A DNA stretch of 64,000 nucleotides from Ifrita kowaldi. Lineage: Eukaryota; Chordata; Aves; Passeriformes; Cinclosomatidae. Position numbers and translations under genes: made by a program. Below, piece after piece: positions 48,301-60,558 of the stretch (positions within the stretch are counted from its first letter, which is position 1; the number at the start of each line of letters is the position of its first letter). Below the pieces are notes generated by a model. It was given only the letters and a program-made list of their open reading frames with translations, searched no databases and was not told the DNA's origin. The DNA is taken from NCBI GenBank assembly GCA_013398055.1, contig VZRS01006715.1, positions 310,001 to 374,000 of the forward strand. Reading direction: 5' to 3'.

Positions 48301-50424
48301 ACTTAGGATTAGGTCAAGATTATTTTCTTTTGGTTTCATTTTGTATTTAGAAACAAATTCTTGCATTATCAGGTTAATCTTAAGAAAAAAAAAAAAAAAC
48401 AACCAAAACAAATCAACCAACCAACCAAAAAAATCCAAACAAACAAAAATTTCATAGCTCTTCCAAGTTAGTCTGGACAGCTCCTGAACTTTCCATTGAA
48501 TATGATAAATTTTCATTCTTCCTAATGCGATATATAATAGTAGATATTATGTAATCTGTCTTTTATCTGTGTAGTTTTTAAAATCTATACTAAATTGCAG
48601 CAAAATTGTTGGGTGTAAGTAGAGCTAGAGAAAGAGAAAAATGAGATAGAGATATAGCTATATAATCAAGAACTAATTAGAGCACAACTGGAACAGCTCA
48701 CTAATAAATTATGGAGGAATGAATAGTAATGATATCTTACACAAAATTGCAAGTGTTTTTAGGGAGTACTTCTTATTGAGCAGGTTATTAATGCATTCAG
48801 GCTGAATGACCCAAAAATAATTTCTCTATATATACACAAATCCAAAGGAAGAATGACTGGATGTAAGACACTGTGGTTGGATTGCTTTGTTGCAGTGATT
48901 GACTCAAAACAACAAAATGCGCCTCAGAGACCACTAAAAGTTGGCATACAGTAGTTTCCAGGCTGCTCTGGTTTATAGTGGGGATATTAAATGGTTCCAG
49001 GGCTTCTGGAATCAGGGCTTCTGGATGGCAAAACTCAGAGCCACTTCTGCCCCTGGTCCTTGACTTCTGCATCCAAGAGAGGCTGATCTGACTCAGAAAT
49101 GGCAATGCTGTCCAAGTTTAGGGGATGGCTATTCATATTTGCGTACACCTGGAGATCTCAAGACACTGAACATTGTGTAGGAGAACCATCAGTTCAGAAA
49201 TACTGTTGTATCTTTTCTTCTTTATGTTACCTCTGCTCTCACACTGGTATTCACAGATTTGTTCCTTTTTTCCTATGGTCTAAGTTATAAAATCCTTTTA
49301 AAAATTGCCTTCAAAGTAGAAGCATTAATAAAAACATTCTGGAATGAAATTTTCACTCATTTATTCATGTCTCATGTAGCTTTGCTGTTTGTTTTTAAGG
49401 CAACTGGCTCAGTTCTACTGTTAATTTTTTTATCAAATACTTATAAGAATGATATATAGATAGACATAAAGTTTCTCTGACACAATATAGTGCCAACATA
49501 ACGGCACTTTAGTGAAGAATAGCTTAAGCAATTTCTGACTATTGCTGGGGTTGCAGTGTGGCAAAAATCTCTTTCTTCATTAACACCTGACACTTCGTTA
49601 TTTATTTATGTATGCTTTTGTGAAATTTTCTATAAACAAGAGAGATGATGAGAAATATGTATTCATATTTTCTAGTCTTTCAGAATTTTATTAGCCCAGG
49701 TGAACCACAGGAAAGGATGCTTGTCGTCATTGACTGAATCTTTAAAGCTTAAGCAAATTCAGTTATTAATGACTTCTAGTAAATTATTTGAAGCACAATT
49801 TCACAAAAGCTGTTAAAAAAATCCCACAAAAACAACAAAAACCAAAGAGAAATGGGAATGAGTACAGGGGCCAAATTTGTTTAGCCATTTCTATTTATCC
49901 AAAATCAAATTTTTTAAATACCAACTCTGTTCCTAAACCGAAATAAGCTGCAAGAAATCACATATCATTTTACAAAATCAAGGGCAGTGAAACTGTAGAT
50001 GTGAAAACTAAAATCAAACTAGGCAATGTTTTCCATGTCCAACATTGTCCAGTGGAGACTACTTAATTTCACGCAGCAAATTCATACTATTTGTCCTACA
50101 CATATTTGAAACCAGAATGTACTTCAAATCAGTAACGAAGAATGGATTATTGGAGAAATGGATTCTTGGAAAAATACTGTGCCTCTGTGCCCCCGAGAAA
50201 GGTGTTTCTAGAGGCTGGATGTAGTAATGTAAGACATGTTGAAATACTTGTGATTAAAATAAAAAATTTTGAAACTAGATTAAATAAATATTTCTAATTT
50301 ACTCCTCCTGTTCATTTATCTTATATGAAATGCTATAGGCAACAGAAATAATTCTTTCCATTTCAACAAATGCTGGACTGCTTCCAGGGCAGGGCTAGTT
50401 CCTATTATGTGAATATTGTCATAC
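45386..50424. other. AT-rich single-copy non-coding DNA
   Basis: No recognised gene. It holds T/G-rich low-complexity stretches just after the LTR (about 45460-45520) and near 47095-47140, a pyrimidine-rich stretch near 46730-46925, and a poly(A)-(CCAA)n tract at 48385-48449. Frames reach at most 125 codons (minus, 45406-45783) and match no family I know. Confidence 0.6.
48385..48449. repeat. Poly(A) plus (CCAA)n low-complexity tract
   Basis: A run of about 15 A residues is followed by A/C-rich sequence with four CCAA units. No LINE or processed copy was recognisable immediately upstream, so I do not call it a retrogene tail. Confidence 0.85.
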
Positions 50425-50539
50425 GAGTGGATGTGGCACTTGAGGACGTTTTAGTGGTTAACATGGTGGTAGTACTGGATTGGCAGTTGGACTTGATGAT
50501 CTTAGAAGTCTTTTCCAACTTTAATAGTTCTGTGATTCC
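50425..50539 (+). mobile_element. CR1 LINE 3' tail
   Basis: Only about 115 bp of 3' UTR remain: GGATGTGGCACTTGAGGACG, TTTTAGTGGTTAACATGGTGG, TTGGACTTGATGATCTTAGA and the terminus CTTTTCCAACTTTAATAGTT followed by CTGTGATTCC. The motif order is that of CR1 tails and is nearer to the 4.5-kb copy than to the 5.9-kb copy. Extremely 5'-truncated and non-coding. Confidence 0.9.
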
Positions 50540-53500
50540 ATTAAACCTTTTTGACACAGTTCATTGAGTCTACAACCTCTTGTTTTAGGCTTAAACTGGT
50601 CAATGAAGTGACTCTCTATATGATACCATCATATAGATGCTATCATACTATCTATCATTCCTTTTACCATGTAACAAATATCAGTACAAATGGGTACAAA
50701 TAAATCATGAATCAGAACAGTATTTCATGGATTATCTCCAAAATAATGTAAATATCACGAGAATATCTGATAAAACTGTTAAGAGTATAAGATTTTTTTT
50801 TTATTTCTCTCCTAAAATTTTTTTCTTTCTATTTAAGCACAGTTGAATCAATTGATTTTTTTTAACAATGTATATAAAACATAACTCTTTCTTCCTGGGT
50901 TTTCTTTAAATATTCATCGAGTATCTTTCTGATGAACTTAACATGGACTTTTTCTTTGCATTATCTATGCTGTTAAAATTATAAGCAAATTGCTGAGAGA
51001 AAGGAGGTAGGATAAAGAAAATTACATCTCTTGTAATACACATTTGTATTATATCAGAATAATCACAGATGCACTATTCTTTCCTGAGCTGAGCTGTATT
51101 TTCCAAAATAATAATGCATTTAAATAGTGAAGTAGAGATTAAATTCCATTTTTATTCTCTCTACTTTTTACTTTATTTTGCTTCAAGAGTAAAATGCCAA
51201 AATTCTTCTTTGAACAGATCAGAATCTTATTACAAGAGATTGCTGAGATAATGGTACCTGTCAAGTTCATATTTTGGAGGCAAAAAGGTCATTGGTCTTA
51301 TAATACCAGGGAAATACATTGTTACATCATGCTAAATCATTCACCAAAGACTTTGAGAAAGTAAATCTATAATTCAGTATAACAAAGGAATTACTGTTAG
51401 AAGCCATCATGATAACTGCATCCACAATCTGACCAGCACTGACCACATTCACTGCATGTTCTGCAGCCTCCTCCCTGTGTGCCAATTCCTCTTTCAATAA
51501 CCCTTCATCTCTTTTTGCCTACTCATGCTGGAAGCTTGTTTTCCTCTGCCAGTTTCCACCTGTCATCTTCTCCACCACATCTCTGTTCCATCAACACATC
51601 ATAGAAATGCCTGTGCCATTGTGCCTTACTTACTCTCCTATATGTCCTACAAATACCTGCATCTTATAGTTACCCACATCCGTATCCCCTACCCTTCTCC
51701 CTTCTTACCTCTACCTCCATTCCTTGCTTTCTTTTGACATCTTCCTTTCACTGTTTTCTCATGGAAATAAATAATTCAGGGACTGAAGATCTGTAAAGTG
51801 TTTAGGGTAATGAATTGCAATTGCAGGTACGATGCTGTTAAGCAACTGGACACTTGCAATTAGCAATTGATTAGCTGACAATTATGCAGGTAGGTGAAAC
51901 AGATGGCTGTGCTAATCATATGCAAGAGCTGAATACATTCCTTTCTTCCATTTCTGTGTACACCAAAATTGAATAAATTTTCCCCCCCTCCCGCTATATA
52001 GAAAATCCTCTGCAGCTTCAGAATTGATTAGATAGTTTACAAAATGTACCACGCTACTTCAAGGCAAAAAAGATAAATGATACCAAGCCTCAGCTCACCT
52101 GACTTTGCCATATCAGATTGTACAGGTAATAAAACCGAGGGTGAAAAGCTGTATGTAAATGTTTTGATAACGTTATTCCCTACTACTCAAGAAGAGTTAG
52201 GCAGCTGCCTCATTGCAAGTCAGTGAGCACTGGATATGTCCTTATGAAAAATTAAATTAATGTATGTGGTTACCTGAGCAGCTGTCCCTGCTTCTGCTGA
52301 AGTCCGTAAGGAAACTTCTGCCAAGATCTGTGGAAACAGGCTCAAGCCCTTAATATTATCCCTTATAGTAATTGTTATTCACAGTTTTCTGTCATGACTA
52401 AACTGTCTCTTTAAAAAAGAGGGAGATAACAAAGCATAAAATAATTGTTTTAAATGGAAAAATGCTGATCCTATATTCTGAAATGAGCATACACTGCTGA
52501 TGAAATTTTGCAACTAGCAGATGCTAATTAGTTGCAGTGAAGTAAAAATTATTGCCTGAATATAGATATATTTTTTTAAGAGCACACAGTTAATTTAATT
52601 ACATCTATACTGTACAGGCACAATACCTGAAAAAAAAAATCTATATACGTATTATTCAAATAGTTAATCTCAGAAAGTGTTTTGGTAATGCCTGCTTTTG
52701 TAGCAATATTCCTACTCTGGTCGACTCAATCTTTCAAGGAAATCTTTTCCTACTGAGCCAAGCTACTAACTTTGTTACACTCTGATAGGTCAGATCAGCT
52801 TTAGTTCCTCTCTTGTGCAGCCAGCGAGGGAGGCAGCATGGTCCTAGTCCTGATGATGAAACAGCTGCATGCAATGCCCACTTTTCTTTCTAAAGAGGTT
52901 TTTATAGGGAAAAAAAAAAGTAATAAAGAGAACATTTTTTACTCTTTAATGACCTATAACTCAAAAAGTTGTTGAAACTATTATGATGAAAGCTTTTTTC
53001 AGAAAGATTTCCTTCCAGGTTTGCAAAACTATGTTTTAGACTTTGGTACCTTAAAAACCTCAGTTTTGAATGGAAATTATTACAATTGTTTTATTTTTCT
53101 GGAGCATATAATAGAAATATATCTTTCTGGAATGAAGGAAACAACAGCACAGAAACTACTTCAATAAGGCCCAAACATTCAAATGGTACAATTTATAAGA
53201 ATAATTCCATTCAGGTATTAGCCAAAAGTTAAAAACATTTTTGTTTCTGTGATAAACATTAGTTTTTCATGAGCTTCTCAAAATTACTCAGGAATGTGTA
53301 TTCTGTGATTTCTGTGCTTTAGAGCAGAAATTTTTGGATCAAATAATAGGTACCTTATCTAGAAAGCTAGTAATCTATTATTTTCTTGCTCGGGCTATAT
53401 CCTCAGGTAATTGACCTGCACCTCCATACATGCTGTCTTCAAAGAAATACAAACTTTCTTCTTGAATTCTATTTGCCAACAGATCAGATATTTGGAAGCC

Positions 53501-56500
53501 AGCTGAGATTCATGGATCTATGCAAGTTTATGCAAGCTGAGTAGCAGACCATGATCTACCATGCCTCGGTTTATCTGAAAGTAGAAGACTACTTTTCACA
53601 CACCAGTTAAGTCTGCTAAGTGACAACAGTGTATTTATCCAGCACGTCATTTACAAAACCCAAATGCTTAAAATTGAGGAAATGAAATGTTAAGGATGTC
53701 ATAAATCTTAGTGCTCAGAAGGAGTCTGAACCAACTCTTACTTAAATCCACATGAGTCTTTCCACTTATTTCAGTCAGAGCTGGACTTAGTCCATAATAA
53801 ACAAGTATTTTGTCAAATGTATGGCCAGATATGCCACTAAGGGATGCTGATCTGTGCATACGAATGGCTTAATATGACAGGGGCAGTAGCAAGAGGGTGT
53901 TGTGTTCCAGACATTTGGTGTAAATACAAACTCCATGGAGAGCTCAGGAAAAATTGCTGTAGTCAAAAAGCACCATTTCCCAAGTGTGGGTATAAGCTAT
54001 CTTTTTCTTCTCTGATTTATAGTATTGCACCACTTATTCAGATCAAAGAATCTGAAACACAAGGGGACAAGTCTGGCACTTGTTTCTTCTCACTCACCTA
54101 GAATCCTTATTATCAAAGGTATGAATGGTCTATCGCTTTTCACTACCTGTAATCTATGTATTTCATAGCCCTCCAATGAAATAAAGCTTTTTTTCAAGAA
54201 TTTGAATAAATGCACAACTATGTAGTAAAAAATTGTAGCATAGTATGTACAAAAGTAGTTCATCTTTCTCATTTGTTGAGTACTCAGTTAATTTTAAACC
54301 CATAGAACCATAGCATCTCTTAATAGCTTTATGTGAAACATTCAAAATTAGCAATAATGAAGTTTATGCTCTCTCTACAAAACTTGCTAGCACACACTAA
54401 CTTTGAGCATCTTACAGTAACTAACTTTAACATAATAACCTTAATATTTTAAATGCAGGCAAAAGCCTTATTCATTCTATTGCATGGCAAACTCTTGTTA
54501 ACCATATGATTAAGAAAAAAGAACTTGAAGGACTCTGACCATACCTCTTCTGAAGGAGCGTAATTACTTTGCATTTATTTTTTTCTTAAGGATTGTTTTT
54601 TAAGCTGTCATTAACCTTTCCAAATTCAAATAATGAAGATATGACTAAAATAGATGGAAATATTGGATCAGGACTCAATTTACTAGTTAAAAGATTGTTT
54701 TGTACACATAGACTGGATATCTAGTGGCAAAAGCTCTCTAGGAAAAAGAAGCAGTGGGAGAAGCCCCCACAGAAACATCATTAAAATGCAGCTGGTCCAA
54801 AACTCTGGACTTGTCAAAAAGTATGTCAAAGAAACTTTCATTAGGCAGTGACAAAATTAGTCCACCATAATTCAAATTACACACATCTAAAGGCCCCATT
54901 TTTTCTGTATCAAGCTCACATTGCTAAAATGTATTTTTTTTCTTCTAGGTAAACTGCTAGGTGGTTCAGTAGACTCCGTTTTCATGACTTTTCTTGAAGT
55001 AAAAGCTAGTCATTAGGGCAGAAAATTATAGAATAAGATGTTCTCCAGAAACGCTTGCATAGTAGTATAAACAAATGATAATAGAAATGACATTTTACAG
55101 GAGCACTCAGACTGGTTTTATTTATCCAGACAACAAAGGTGGCTTAAGGCCATGATCTTCAACAATGAAACTGATATATCCAGGAGAATAACAGATACTA
55201 TCATAATATGCTGAAAAATTCTTGTTTTTCTCATGCAAATGATAAAGATGTTAGATAGAGCTTATATCACAGAAAATCCAGTAACTTCCTTAAGAAATAA
55301 AATAAATTCATTCCCTGAACTACTTATAATCTCATTATAGCTTTGATAGAGCTAGTGAGACAAAAGGAGAAGGTGATGTATGTTCGCTGTATTTCCAACC
55401 TGCTTACCTCCCACCCAGTTTGTGGTTTTATATATTCAACATATGAGCTCTGGCTCAGGTCTACAGGCTGCATCTGGCTCCTTAAATCCATACACAACAT
55501 ATACTGTATTGTATGTCAAGCCTGATCCAGAGCATGATATGTTTTTATATATTTGAGCCCAAGCTAAAATCTTGAAGCACTTGCTGGACATGGAGCCAGA
55601 CTTTTGGTGCATTGGGTTGGCTTGCTTTTATCATGAATTTTAATGGTGAAAAAATTGCATCTGTTCCTAACTGCCTTTCAGCTGTTAGTCACTGCTGCAT
55701 AGCTGATACCAGAAACAGATGGGGAAGAGGAGAGGTACTCTTTTTGTAACCAGTTGGTGAACTCAGCTGGGACAACAGTTTGTGGAATAAATGGCAATGC
55801 TTCTCTGTGCTTGACCTCAATCCCAATCTCAACATCTTATGAAGAGTATCTGAGATGGCTCTGGTTGGTTGCACAGTACTGCACTTGAGCTGATAAACCT
55901 CAGTGGAGATGGCACAGTTTCGCATGGAGTTAGTCCTTTTGTAGCAATTTCTGTATATATGGAGCAATTAATCTTCTGTCCAGATAAACCATTCACACTG
56001 ACTTGGGCATGTCCATACCTGAGGGGGTCTAGACATGCTCATTCACAGGTACAACAGGCAAGATACTTAGCATTACTTATATTTAGGTTTTTCTGAATTT
56101 TTACCAGATCTGATTTAGTTTTTCGGATATTGTGATGGATGATACTCATTCCACTTGTAAAGTCTGTTATGTTCAAAGACAGCACCTAGGAAGTGGAAAG
56201 GAAAGTTGTATGTTGAGTTTCTTGGCTACTGTACTCTATAACACTCTGGGGGTAGAACCTTCTGAATGGAAGTGAGGGATTAGCCCTGGGCTGAGACCAA
56301 ATGAGCATAGAAAATTACTTCGGGTAAAGAAATTTCCAAAGCTTGGTATCATACAAGGTAGCAAAACAAAAGATTGATGATTCTATATTCACAACTTGAA
56401 TACAAAATTTTTTTTCTGCAAGCCTGAAGAAAGCTTTGGAATTTTTTAAACTTAAAACATAGCCCAGTGTGTGGTTAGCCTCAGTTGTAATGAGTGTGTC

Positions 56501-59500
56501 CTTGATTTATAATACTCAACCGGGAGGTCACATTATCCTTCGGGCGCTTTTAAGCAACCTCCTTTTCAGCCAATCACTCCTCAAACATGCACAGATGCAT
56601 GGGATTTGCTGTGCTAAATGCAGCACCTTAAAAACTTCAAGGGCTTTCCATAGGTGTAGGCCACAGATTTCTCAGGGTAATTTTAGATTAAGGCTCTCAT
56701 AATGTTCATGTAAACTGTTGTCTTAAAATAATTCATAGGATGTATTTTGTTTGAGCATACAGGTAGCTGATGAAAATGTTTGATAAAAATGGGGCCCAGT
56801 AGCAATACCAATGTACCCTGCTGATAATCCATCTGTGCTCATATTGTTTTACTTGATGTGTGTATTACATTTGATAAAATTATTATTGGTTTTTCTTTGA
56901 GGATTTAAAATAATTTTTTGTAGGCATGTTATTATTTGTTTGTGGATTGTAAGGCAGTTTTGTTGTGGTTGGTTGGTTATTTGTTTTAATTAACTTATAT
57001 GTTATCTATTTGTTATCTATCTATATTCAAGGATTTGTTATTGCGAAGACATTTTATTATCTTATCTTTCAGCTGGAAAGTAATTTCTTCTACAATCATA
57101 AGCTCTTTCTTTGCTCCCTGACTTGACCAATGTCTTTAAATGACTCTGTGGTCTTTGGGACTCAGACACCCTTGGAAAGAACATCTTCAGCTTCTGTGTT
57201 CCTCACTGTTACTCTGTCTAAACTTGAACTATGTCTTTGAAAGGAATAGTTGGCCATTTGGTCTGAGGTTCCTTTTCACTAGAGGACTTACCGGTATGTT
57301 ATGAGCTTATAAATGGTATTATGCAGCTTAGTATTTATTTGGGCTTCCTACTTCCTGGTAAAATAACTTAAATTTTCATTAAAACCATGAAATTCCCCTA
57401 ATTGGTACCTCAGCCAAATCAAGACAGTCTGGAAAAGTCGGACTGGATTCTTTGTTTATCTTCCATCACTATTACCTGTGAGGGCTTTGACACTTAAACA
57501 AGACCTTCTTGAATGCTGATGCTCACTTGTAATTTGGAGCATTTCACAATTACACTGTTAAGCTATTTATCCGTTTCCTAGAGTAGTACTGTCTCTGCTG
57601 CCCTAAAAAAAACCTTAAACTGAAGTTTGAGCAATGTATGCATGTATTGGGAATTATAAAATTATTTCTTAAAAATCTCTTTTCAAAGTACAATAACATT
57701 TCAATGTATGGTTTATTTGTCCTGTGACCTATTCCTAAAAATAAAACTTTGGATTAACGCTTTGTTCAAAGGGTTTCTACTTGAATTGTGTGTTATGTAA
57801 TTATTATAAAGTACCTGGGAATTTTTAGATGGGAATTTCTGTTTACTAGCTTTACTTTTGGATAATTGGTCATATTGGCCTTTGCTGTAAATTCAGAATA
57901 TCTTGTGTTTTGATACAGTTGTCTGATTGTTTTATGCAATTTTCTTAAGATTTGGCTTAGAGTAGCAGTTTGCCTAAACATTGAATAGATTTTAGTAGCT
58001 TCTACTGTATCACAGTTATGTATACATTATTCAAATATAATATGAAAGCAGTGCAATTCCCGAGACTGATAACTTTTATGCTGCTCTTTTCCATGCAGCA
58101 GGATTTACATTTAGTTTAGGGAAACTACTGCTCCCTAGACCATAAGCAATTTTCCCCAGTTTGTTCAGTGATTATCCATAGATTTTGGATAAGATGAGGA
58201 AGGGAGTACTTTACCCACAGTATGTTTCTTAGATGTAGTGAAATATAAGTATTTTTCTGTGGGATTATTGAGTTAGCCCCTCAATTTCAGGAAAACTTTT
58301 TTTTTAGTGTTTTTCATTTGCTTTCCTGCTCCTTTGTGTTTTCAATTTTGAGCTAATTACTTATTTCAAGTCTTCAGAGGTTTGGAGGAGCAAACATTCT
58401 TTTACTATTTTACTTGGGAAATTTTCCCCTTGTGACAGATTTATTATGTTCTTTGGATGGTAAAGCATTTACATGCTTAATGCAAATTCATTTTCTTTTA
58501 CCTGGCACCTGTTTATTGTGTGGCAAATACTTTCTTCGATAATAAATTCAAATTTGCAATTAAGACCTACAGAGCCAAAACTGTATAAAAGGACATGAGA
58601 TAGAAAACAGTCCAAACTATACTATTTTTTTTAAGACTGCCATGCACATGTAGTGTTACTGAACAAGCACAGTTGAGTGTTCTACTTTTGTTTCTCTGTC
58701 TAGTGATCACAAGAAGAAAATCTGTTGTTTCACAAAGATCTTCTTCTTTTGCTTATTATCATGAATAATATTCTTCACCAAAGAAAAATTTTGACTTTAA
58801 GAAATGACAACTGATTAATACTGATTCTTATTCAATATGTCTCCTTAGCAGGAACCTTTGTTTTGATATACAGTGTGGTGTGAGATTAGCAGACAGAAAG
58901 AGACTCGAGGTTCCCCTACTGGAGTTAAGCTTTGAAAAAATAATTCCTGAAGATTTAATATGGCTGCCTTCTATTCATACAACAGAGAAATCCAATGTAA
59001 TTTCAATATATCTTGTAGAACATGGCTGTGATTTTTGAAGGAATGTTTACATCTGAAGGATATGACTTCTTCAGTAAGAGTACAACAGGATTGCTTGATT
59101 AAAATGTAGGTATGTGATTTTATGTTTAATTGAAAAGTAATTCTTGTGAAGATGCTTCCAACATTTTTAGATCCATTAATTCCTATGCCTGTGAGAAGTT
59201 AAAAGCAAAAAAAAAAACCAAACTAAAACAAAATCCCTACATGTTTTACCTGGATGAGATTATGTGCTTTTGACATTTAGAATACAACAGGAAATAGGAC
59301 TGTGGATCAAACAATAGCTCACTAAGAATTCATTGCAGTGCATTGTAATTTCAAGATCCTTCAAGGAGGGGTAGTCCACTTTTAGGAGTTTATGAGAAGA
59401 AAATGGCAAGTAGTGTCAATATAAAACTCTATTTAATACAATGTTTATGGACTGTGCTTGGATACACATGCTTTCTGATTACACATTTTTAAAAAGAGAT

Positions 59501-59884
59501 GTTAAATAGTATGAGTATTATCTAGGTTTTTTCTTCCTATTCACATTTTTATGGATTGGGAGGGGCAAAATAATATCCATTAGTGATAAAATTGCAGAGC
59601 TGTTTAAAATTATAATGTACTTTGGGAAGAGGAGCTACTTGTTACTAAGAACCTGATTTACATTTTTGGTTCCACATATGCAATCTTCCACTCATTTGCT
59701 TCAGTCTTCATTAAATGAGTATAGTCTTACAGCACTGGTGTTAGACAGAGCTGAGAACCAATTGCACAGATAACAGAAATTGTGACTGTTTCTTCCAGTG
59801 TGAGTTCCAGTCCATAAGTTTATGTGTGAGGATGCTGGTGGCTGGTTATTGTTAATTAGCCTAGCTGTTTAATTGATTGGAACT
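50540..59884. other. AT-rich single-copy non-coding DNA
   Basis: No recognised gene. Notable stretches: a pyrimidine-rich interval near 51470-51745, the candidate regulatory cluster at 51800-51950 (listed), and a region near 55.68-56.04 kb whose minus strand has two neighbouring open frames of uncertain meaning (see findings). The rest is unassigned AT-rich DNA. Confidence 0.6.
51800..51950. promoter_or_regulatory. Candidate developmental enhancer-like element
   Basis: A dense set of sites in about 150 bp: TAATGAATTGCAATTGCAGG, CTTGCAATTAGCAATTGATT followed by AGCTGACAATTATGC, then CAGATGGCTGTG and GCTAATCATATGCAAGAGC. These contain several homeodomain cores (TAATTG/ATTAG), an E-box-like CAGATGG and a POU/octamer-like ATGCAAG. 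The sequence is complex and non-repetitive. The arrangement resembles vertebrate conserved non-coding elements, but I could not test conservation. Confidence 0.3.
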
Positions 59885-60558
59885 TCTCTGAGACTCCTGC
59901 CTCACCTGTTGGAGAAAAGGATCTGGGGGTTTTGGAGAAGAAGAAGTTGATCATGAGCCAGGAATGGCAGCGTGTCTTTTTGCAAGAGGGGTCTAACAGC
60001 GTCCTGGAGTCCACAAGAAAGAGAGGTGACTGCTGGGTAAGGTAGATGATCCTTCCACTTCAACCACATCTGGAGAGCTGTGCCCAGTGCTCGGCTCCTT
60101 GTGATGGGAGAGATGGGGATGTACTGGACCAAGTTCAGAGAAGGCCATGGGTATGATTAAGGGCTTTGACCATCGGTCATATAAGGAGAGGCTGAGAGGG
60201 CTGAAACTGCACATTGTGGAGGAGAATAAGCTCAGGGATCCTTATCAGTGTGTGTAAATACATCACAGGATGAAAATAGAGTACAGGGTCAAATACTGCT
60301 CAGTGAATAGACTGGAGGTAATGGGCACAAAATAAAGAACAAAAAAATTCCTTTAAATGGAGGAAAATACCTTTTTTCACCATAATGATGACCAAACACT
60401 GAAGCAATTTGCCCAGAAAGGTTGTGGAGTTTCCATCTGTGGAGACATTAGTAACCTGACTGGGCACATTCCCAGGCCAACTGCTCTAGATCTCTAGATG
60501 ACCATCCTTGAGCAGAGGCACTAGATAATTTCCAGAGGTATCATCCATCATCCACTGT
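59885..60558 (+). mobile_element. Old CR1 LINE fragment, longest copy
   Basis: About 670 bp of decayed CR1 on the plus strand. Visible blocks in order: GGATCTGGGGGTTTTGGAGA, TTGATCATGAGCCAGGAATG, AACAGCGTCCTGGAGTCC, ACATCTGGAGAGCTGTGCCC, AAGGAGAGGCTGAGAGGGCT and GAAAGGTTGTGGAGTTTCC with CATCTGTGGAGACATT. They map to the distal reverse-transcriptase/C-terminal part of ORF2 and the 3' UTR. It begins further 5' than the other copies. Stops, small indels and an A-rich interruption near 60335-60375 make it non-functional. Its 3' terminus is not clearly preserved. Confidence 0.85.

Noticed and set aside
48385..48449. Poly(A) tail of a processed pseudogene
   Set aside because: No gene-like sequence precedes it and no flanking target-site duplication was seen.
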